A stretch of 62,032 nt of DNA from Knoellia sinensis KCTC 19936 (GTDB taxonomy: Bacteria; Actinomycetota; Actinomycetes; Actinomycetales; Dermatophilaceae). Under the pieces are notes generated by a model. The model worked only from the letters and a program-made list of their open reading frames with translations, ran no database searches and was not told where the DNA came from. The stretch lies in assembly GCF_000768705.1 (NCBI RefSeq), contig NZ_AVPJ01000020.1, forward strand, positions 1 to 62,032, read 5' to 3'. The position numbers were made by a program, and so were the translations under genes. Position 1 is the first letter of the stretch; every line of letters begins with the position of its first letter. Of the stretch, positions 56,813-62,032 are shown in pieces.

Positions 56813-57451
56813 GTGAACTTGGTGAAGTCGAAACAGAGGGTGGCGGACCACGGCGAGGTGTTCACCCCACCCGAGCTGGTCGAGTCGATGATCAACCTGG
56901 TGGGCTCCGAGGCCGATCGGATCGACTCACGGTTCCTGGAGCCGGCGTGCGGCTCGGGCAACTTCTTGGTGCCAGTGTTGCGGCGCAAACTGGGCGCCGT
57001 GGACCGCCTCTACCGGGGCTCCGACTTCGAGCGCAGGCATCACGCTCTACTGGCGCTGATGTCGATCTACGGAATCGAGCTGCTGGACGACAACGTCGCC
57101 GAGTGCCGCGGAAACCTCCTGGAGCTCTTCGTCACGCACATGGGCCTGGACCTGAATGAGGGCCTCGCACGAGCTGCCGAAGCAGTGTTGGCAGTGAACA
57201 TCGTCCACGGTGATGCGCTCTCCATGCAGACTAGGACATCGCCGCTGGGCCCGATCGCCTTCGCTGAGTGGGCCTATCTCGGCAATGGCCGCTTCCACCG
57301 CAGAGACTTCCGCTTCGACGCCATGACTCAGGCCTCGACCTTCGGCGAAGGAGACACCTTGTTTGCCGACCTGGGCAAGCACGAGATCTTCACCCCAACC
57401 CGGGACCATGGCGCCCTCACGATCGCCGACCTGGCCGGAGAGGTGTCATGA
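56813..57451 (+). CDS. small DNA methyltransferase-like subunit (SAM motif only)
   Basis: A 212-residue protein from GTG 56813. It opens with HGEVFTPPELVESMINLV and an intact SAM-binding motif I, FLEPACGSGNF (41-51), followed by MSIYGIELLDDNVAECRGNL (motif II region) and VNIVHGDAL (motif III). There is no NPPY motif IV, so alone it cannot be an amino-methyltransferase. The next gene product has NPPYQ but a degenerate motif I, so the pair may form one active enzyme. The stop overlaps the next start (ATGA). Confidence 0.75.
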   Translation: MNLVKSKQRVADHGEVFTPPELVESMINLVGSEADRIDSRFLEPACGSGNFLVPVLRRKLGAVDRLYRGSDFERRHHALLALMSIYGIELLDDNVAECRGNLLELFVTHMGLDLNEGLARAAEAVLAVNIVHGDALSMQTRTSPLGPIAFAEWAYLGNGRFHRRDFRFDAMTQASTFGEGDTLFADLGKHEIFTPTRDHGALTIADLAGEVS

Positions 57452-59112
57452 GCGAGCAGCTGACGTTCAGCCTGAGTAACCGGAACCCGGACGTCCTCAC
57501 GTGCATCGCCAACTTGTCGAACGACGAGGTCTTCACTCCCCCAGACTTCGCCAACCGGATGCTCGACCACGTCGCTGCCGCTTGGGCTGAGGCGAACGGC
57601 GGAGCGTCGATCTGGGCCGACCGCACCGTCCGATTCCTCGACCCTTTCACGAAGTCCGGCGTTTTCCTCCGCGAAATCACCCAGCGGCTCGTCGACGGCT
57701 TGGAGGAGCAGATCCCCGACCTCGAGAAGCGCGTAGATCACATCCTCACACAGCAGGTCTTTGCCATCGGGATTACGGAACTCACAAGCCTTCTTGCACG
57801 ACGAAGCTTGTACTGCTCGAAGTGGGCGAACGGTGAGCACTCTGTGGCCCAATCGTTCGACACCGCGGAAGGCAATGTCTGGTTCGAGCGGCGCGAGCAC
57901 ACCTGGGAGGGCGGGAGTGAATGGGTGCTTACCGCAGATGACGACGGCAACAGCGTCAAGAAGTTCACGAACGGTAAGTGCAGATACTGCGGTGCCAGCC
58001 GACTGGCAATGGATCGCGGCGACAGTCTTGAGTCTCACGCTTACGCCTTCATACACACCGACAACATCAAGGCTCTTATCTCGGAGCTGTTCGGAGCAGA
58101 CATGCAGTTCGACGTCATCATCGGCAACCCTCCCTATCAGATGACGGGCGGGGGCGGGGGCACGAACGACTCACCGATCTACCAGCTCTTCGTGAACCAG
58201 GCAAAAGATCTTCAACCACGACTTCTTAGCATGGTGATTCCTTCTCGGTTCATGGCTGGAGGGCGCGGATTGGGTGACTTCAGGCAAGAGTTTCTCGCGG
58301 ACCGACGAGTGCGGACGCTGGTGGACTTTGAGAACGCGAAGGACGCCTTCCCCACCGTTGGCATCGGCGGAGGCATCTGCTACTTCCTCTGGAATCGCGA
58401 CCACGAAGGGCTCTGCGAGTGCACTTATCACCGTGGTGGAGAGGCAATTGGTCCCGTACAGCGCGAACTGGATGAGTTTGAGATCTTCGTCCGGGATCCA
58501 CGGGCTGTAGGCATCGTCCACAAGGTGCTGGCCGCTGCGGAGGAGTCATTCGAGGGCCTGGTGAGTGGAGACACCCCCTTTGGGCTCGCGACGAACTTCA
58601 AGGACTATCAACCGGGTCTCGATCCAGGCGATGGGGCCGTCCGGCTATACGCCAACGTGGGCACAAAGCGTGTGAACGGTGCCGTGGCTCGCTCGGCGAT
58701 CAAAAAGAACCTCCATCTGATCGACGCCTGGAAGCTATACCTGCCTGTCGCGGGCTCCGGCCGAGAGCGCGAAAAGACCGGCATCGATGTCGTGCTGGGC
58801 CCACCAATCATCGGCGAGCCCGCTTCCGCATGTACGCAGACCTACCTGACCTGCGGGCCTTTCGCATCTCGTGAGGAGGCTGAGAGCGTCGAGTCTTATC
58901 TGAGGACGCGTCTGGCGCGCTTCCTCATCTCGCTGCGGAAGCCGGCCCAGCACGTATTCCGGGCTATGTACCGCTGGTTGCCGGTCCAAACGTGGGATCG
59001 CGTGTGGACGGACTCTGAACTCTATGAGCGATACGGCATCACTGACGAGGAGCGCACCTTCATAGAGTCCTTCATTAAGCCGATGGAGGCCGGGAAGCCA
59101 AGCAATGACTAG
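57448..59112 (+). CDS. Eco57I-like adenine DNA methyltransferase, large subunit
   Basis: A 554-residue N6-adenine methyltransferase homologue starting at ATG 57448 on the preceding stop. It begins with NDEVFTPPDFANRMLDHVAA. Motif I is altered to FLDPFTKSGVF (63-73) instead of DPACGSG. Motif IV is intact: IIGNPPYQMTGGGGG (NPPY at 227-230). A CRYCG zinc-like knuckle precedes it, and VIPSRFMAGGRGLGDFR matches the Eco57I/type IIG-like family. It would methylate host DNA to protect it from the restriction subunit encoded next. Confidence 0.87.
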   Translation: MSEQLTFSLSNRNPDVLTCIANLSNDEVFTPPDFANRMLDHVAAAWAEANGGASIWADRTVRFLDPFTKSGVFLREITQRLVDGLEEQIPDLEKRVDHILTQQVFAIGITELTSLLARRSLYCSKWANGEHSVAQSFDTAEGNVWFERREHTWEGGSEWVLTADDDGNSVKKFTNGKCRYCGASRLAMDRGDSLESHAYAFIHTDNIKALISELFGADMQFDVIIGNPPYQMTGGGGGTNDSPIYQLFVNQAKDLQPRLLSMVIPSRFMAGGRGLGDFRQEFLADRRVRTLVDFENAKDAFPTVGIGGGICYFLWNRDHEGLCECTYHRGGEAIGPVQRELDEFEIFVRDPRAVGIVHKVLAAAEESFEGLVSGDTPFGLATNFKDYQPGLDPGDGAVRLYANVGTKRVNGAVARSAIKKNLHLIDAWKLYLPVAGSGREREKTGIDVVLGPPIIGEPASACTQTYLTCGPFASREEAESVESYLRTRLARFLISLRKPAQHVFRAMYRWLPVQTWDRVWTDSELYERYGITDEERTFIESFIKPMEAGKPSND

Positions 59113-61675
59113 GCCCAACGAGGAGCTCTTTCCCGAGAAGCCCGGGGCGCAGCTCCGGATCTACGCTTGGACGCCCACCGACCCGCCAGCCACCTACGCA
59201 GGACTGGTCAAGGTCGGCCAAACGACAAAAGCCGACGTCAACGCCCGGATCAAGCAGTCGCAGGGGCAGATGCAGCAGGCCTACACGCTGCACGTCGACG
59301 AACCGGCCGAACGCGAGGACGGCAGCACCTTTCGAGACTCCGAGGTTCGACGGCGGCTGGTCGAGAAGGGTTTCGAGAACGTCCAGATCGGGTCGTCGCG
59401 TGAGTGGATGCGCTGCGACCCTGCGGATGTGAAGGCGTGCATCACGGAGCTCCAGCTGGGGCTCAGGTTGTCCGGCACGCACCATGAGACATTCGGGATG
59501 CGGCCTGAGCAAAAGGCTGCCGTGACAAAGACCCACGCCTACTTCCACTCGATCTGGAAGGAGGACATGCATGCGGTCCCCCGCTTCCTGTGGAACGCGA
59601 AGATGCGGTTCGGCAAGACGTTTGCCACCTACCAACTGGCGAAGAAGCTGGGCGCGACAAAGGTGCTGGTCGTGACGTTCAAGCCAGCGGTCGAGGATGC
59701 CTGGCAGCAGGATCTGGAGTCGCACGCGGACTTCGACGGCTGGCAGTACCTCTCGAAGGCCTCAGGCACTGACCCGACCAAGGCCGACAAGAGGCGCCCA
59801 CTGGTCTACTTCGGCTCGTTCCAAGACCTGCTGGGCAAGGACAAACTCGGCAACATCAAGGCGAAGAACACTTGGCTGCACGAGACCAACTGGGACCTCG
59901 TCGTCTTCGACGAGTACCACTTCGGAGCGTGGCGTGACAACGCCAAGGAGTTGTTCGAAGGCGAGGACGACTCCGAGGCCAAGAAGGAGCTCAAGGCCGA
60001 GTTCAATCCGGACCTCGAGGGCTTCAACGAGGAACTCGACGAGTTGGGCGAGCCCGAGGCGGAGTTTCTGCCGATTACGACCAAGGCCTACCTGTACCTC
60101 TCGGGCACCCCTTTCAAGGCATTGGCGACAGGCGAGTTCATCGAGGAGCAGATCTACAACTGGACCTACTCCGATGAGCAGCGAGCCAAGCGACGCTGGT
60201 CGGAGCAGCACCCGGGGGCGAAGAACCCGTATGCGGCACTGCCGGAGATGCGGCTGCTGACCTACAAGATGCCTGACGAGCTCATCGCGATCGCAAGCCA
60301 GGGCGAGTTCGACGAGTTCGACTTGGGCGAGTTCTTCTCGGCCACAGGGACGGGACCAGATGCGTCCTTCAAGCACAAGGACGAGGTCCAGAAGTGGCTC
60401 GACATCATTCGGGGCTCCGGATCGTTCGCGAACCACGATGCGCTGAAGTTGGGCGCACAGAAACCGGCGCTCCCCTACTCAGACGTTCGCCTGCTGCCCT
60501 ACCTGAACCACAGCTTCTGGTTCCTGCCAACGGTGGCGTCGTGCCACGCGATGGCGAACCTGCTGGGCGAGAAACAGAACACCTTCTGGCACGACTACGA
60601 GGTGCTCACCGTTGCCGGCGCTGGCGCCGGCGTCGGCCTTCAGGCGCTGCCGCCCGTTAGGAACGCCATCGGCGGCGGCCACGACTCAAAGACGATCACC
60701 CTGTCGTGCGGCAAACTGACAACCGGCGTGACGGTGCCGCAGTGGTCCTCAATGCTGATGCTGCGCAACCTCAACTCGCCGGAGACCTACTTCCAAGCCG
60801 CGTTCCGGGTCCAGTCACCTTGGTCCATCAAGAACCCCGAAGGTGACAACCCGAACGCTGAGGAGATTCTCAAGCCCGTCTGCTTTGTCTTCGACTTCGC
60901 ACCGACCCGGGCGCTGCGCCAGATCGCCGAGTATGGCGGCGGGCTGTCGCCTGATGCGGCGAACCCCGAGGACGCGGTAAAAGAGCTCGTAGAGTTCTTA
61001 CCGGTGCTGGCCTACGACGGCTCGCACATGAAGCCAGTAGACGCAGGGGAAATCCTCGACATCGCCATGGCGGGTACCAGCGCGACCCTGCTGGCCCGCA
61101 AGTGGGAGTCGGCGCTATTGGTCAACGTCGACAACGACACCCTGCGCCGAATCATGAATGACCCCAAGGCGATGGCGGCGATCATGAACATCGAGGGGTT
61201 CAGAGCGTTGGGATCGGACGTCTTCGAGACTGTCATCAACAAGTCGGAGAAGGTCAAGGAGACGAAGAAGAGCAAGGGCGACGACATCACGCCGATAGAG
61301 AAGAAGGAACTCACCGAGGAGGAGAAGGAGTACAAATCCAAGCGGAAGCAGATCCAGGAGAAGCTGATCAAGTTCGCCACCCGGATCCCCGCCTTCATGT
61401 ACCTCACCGACTTCCGGGAGAACACCCTCAAGGACGTCATTACCAAGCTCGAGCCGGACCTGTTCAAGACCGTCACCGGCCTCACGGTCGAGGACTTCAA
61501 CCTGCTTGTGTCGCTCAACGTGTTCAACTCATCGCACATGAACCAGGCAGTCTTCGCTTTCCGCCGGTACGAAGATGCGTCGCTGTCCTACACAGGCATC
61601 GAGAGTCACGAGGGCCTGCGGCACTTCGGCCTCTACGACACCGTGATCGCGCGCGAGGCCGTCGAAGCCGGCTGA
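59105..61675 (+). CDS. GIY-YIG nuclease / SF2 helicase restriction subunit
   Basis: An 856-residue protein. The N-terminus (18-110) resembles the T5orf172/GIY-YIG nuclease: LRIYAWTP, YAGLVKVGQTT and FRDSEVRRRL. A superfamily 2 motor follows: Walker A MRFGKT (167-172), DEYH (269-272), SGTP (333-336), and motif VI in QAAFRVQSP near 565, where the last Arg contacts ATP. The C-terminus has a Lys/Glu-rich coiled-coil-like stretch (about 720-755). The ATG overlaps the methyltransferase stop by eight bases. It is the likely ATP-driven cutter of the system; lower GC and AAG/GAG-rich codons differ from the core genes. Confidence 0.85.
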   Translation: MTRPNEELFPEKPGAQLRIYAWTPTDPPATYAGLVKVGQTTKADVNARIKQSQGQMQQAYTLHVDEPAEREDGSTFRDSEVRRRLVEKGFENVQIGSSREWMRCDPADVKACITELQLGLRLSGTHHETFGMRPEQKAAVTKTHAYFHSIWKEDMHAVPRFLWNAKMRFGKTFATYQLAKKLGATKVLVVTFKPAVEDAWQQDLESHADFDGWQYLSKASGTDPTKADKRRPLVYFGSFQDLLGKDKLGNIKAKNTWLHETNWDLVVFDEYHFGAWRDNAKELFEGEDDSEAKKELKAEFNPDLEGFNEELDELGEPEAEFLPITTKAYLYLSGTPFKALATGEFIEEQIYNWTYSDEQRAKRRWSEQHPGAKNPYAALPEMRLLTYKMPDELIAIASQGEFDEFDLGEFFSATGTGPDASFKHKDEVQKWLDIIRGSGSFANHDALKLGAQKPALPYSDVRLLPYLNHSFWFLPTVASCHAMANLLGEKQNTFWHDYEVLTVAGAGAGVGLQALPPVRNAIGGGHDSKTITLSCGKLTTGVTVPQWSSMLMLRNLNSPETYFQAAFRVQSPWSIKNPEGDNPNAEEILKPVCFVFDFAPTRALRQIAEYGGGLSPDAANPEDAVKELVEFLPVLAYDGSHMKPVDAGEILDIAMAGTSATLLARKWESALLVNVDNDTLRRIMNDPKAMAAIMNIEGFRALGSDVFETVINKSEKVKETKKSKGDDITPIEKKELTEEEKEYKSKRKQIQEKLIKFATRIPAFMYLTDFRENTLKDVITKLEPDLFKTVTGLTVEDFNLLVSLNVFNSSHMNQAVFAFRRYEDASLSYTGIESHEGLRHFGLYDTVIAREAVEAG

Positions 61676-61774
61676 CCCCGATTACCCTGCCAGCCCCATC
61701 AACCCGGGCCGCCAGTGCCGCACATCCAAGCCAATCGCCAAAATCGGTGCTTTTGTCAGTGCCGACGGCTAACG
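61676..61774. other. spacer after the restriction operon
   Basis: About 100 bases between the restriction subunit stop and an IS-like end. No hairpin or gene is seen. A short, more AT-rich run (CAAAATCGGTGCTTTTGTCA) lies in it. Confidence 0.35.
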
Positions 61775-62032
61775 GGCTCTTCCCAGATGAGGGTGTAGGT
61801 CGGCCGGGCGCGTCGGTCCGCAGATAGACGTCGAGGTCTCCCGACGACGGAGGTTCCTACGCCATCCATCCGAAAGACCTCGACGTGTCCGACGCTACCC
61901 CGCCGGCCGGCTTCGGCCGCCCTGACCTGACCGCCTTCGCGTCTCATCCCAATCGACCCTGATCGAGTCTGCTGACCCCCTCGACGAGAACACAGCGACA
62001 TCACAGCCACCCAACCCCGACCGTCCGGGAAG
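61775..62032 (+). mobile_element. probable left end of an ISL3-type insertion sequence, partial
   Basis: GGCTCTTCCCAGATGAGGGT at 61775 has the look of ISL3-family terminal repeats (GGCTCTT start). About 110 bases on, GTG 61885 begins a short frame, VSDATPPAGFGRPDLTAFAS, resembling the N-terminus of actinobacterial ISL3 transposases, but it stops at 61962 after 25 codons. So this is a decayed or frameshifted element, and the window ends before the other terminus. Recognition is from memory of the family, without a search. Confidence 0.4.

Overview
The window is about 62 kb of very GC-rich DNA with GTG/TTG starts, recR-DUF5063 and lysC-asd gene pairs, PPi-dependent phosphofructokinase, PrpE, LytR_C, DUF3105 and DUF305 proteins, and actinobacterial-style SRP RNA. 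This points to a Micrococcales actinobacterium, plausibly Intrasporangiaceae/Dermatophilaceae; the family placement is inference.

Layout. 0.1-12.5 kb is core chromosome: an MmpS-like protein, membrane proteins, pfp, a double-LytR_C protein, asd-lysC (the asd product lacks its catalytic cysteine), an arylamine N-acetyltransferase, an ABC exporter, and DUF5063-recR. 12.6-25.3 kb carries plsC-dnaX, an ABC/serine-hydrolase/membrane operon, a cupredoxin, a methyltransferase, a two-component pair, a phospholipase A2-like/hydrolase pair, a FrnE-type DsbA and the 4.5S SRP RNA. 25.4-41.9 kb holds a cell-wall recycling set (nagK-murQ-murR and serine hydrolase-namZ-nagZ) that is split by an 8.6 kb cluster at 28.39-36.98 kb. 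That cluster encodes a two-component system, a SARP-type regulator, a large secreted beta-rich protein, a multicopper oxidase and a signal peptidase. 42-53.8 kb is core again: tRNA-Ser(GGA), prpE, an AEC transporter, a frameshifted vanX-like gene, a HerA-like ATPase, DUF1801, LytR_C, a PIG-V-like mannosyltransferase, DUF3105 and DUF305. From 53.9 kb to the end is a tRNA-Ser(CGA)-linked integrative element: integrase, excisionase-like HTH, Mrr nuclease, a two-protein methyltransferase and a GIY-YIG/SF2-helicase restriction subunit, then an apparent ISL3-type IS end.

Two independent signals mark the foreign DNA. First, the octamer GTATGCCG/CGGCATAC occurs 45 times by eye, in coding DNA (all frames) and in spacers, but is absent from 26.78-38.39 kb and from 53.82 kb to the end. 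Second, the 8.6 kb cluster is bracketed by diverged copies of the last ~16 codons of the serine hydrolase gene: one intact at the gene's own 3' end (36.98 kb), one stranded next to murR (28.34 kb). Together they suggest the cluster inserted into the 3' end of that gene and split a once-contiguous MurNAc recycling locus. Several families of long perfect palindromes sit mostly at gene ends, and one lies inside a coding region.
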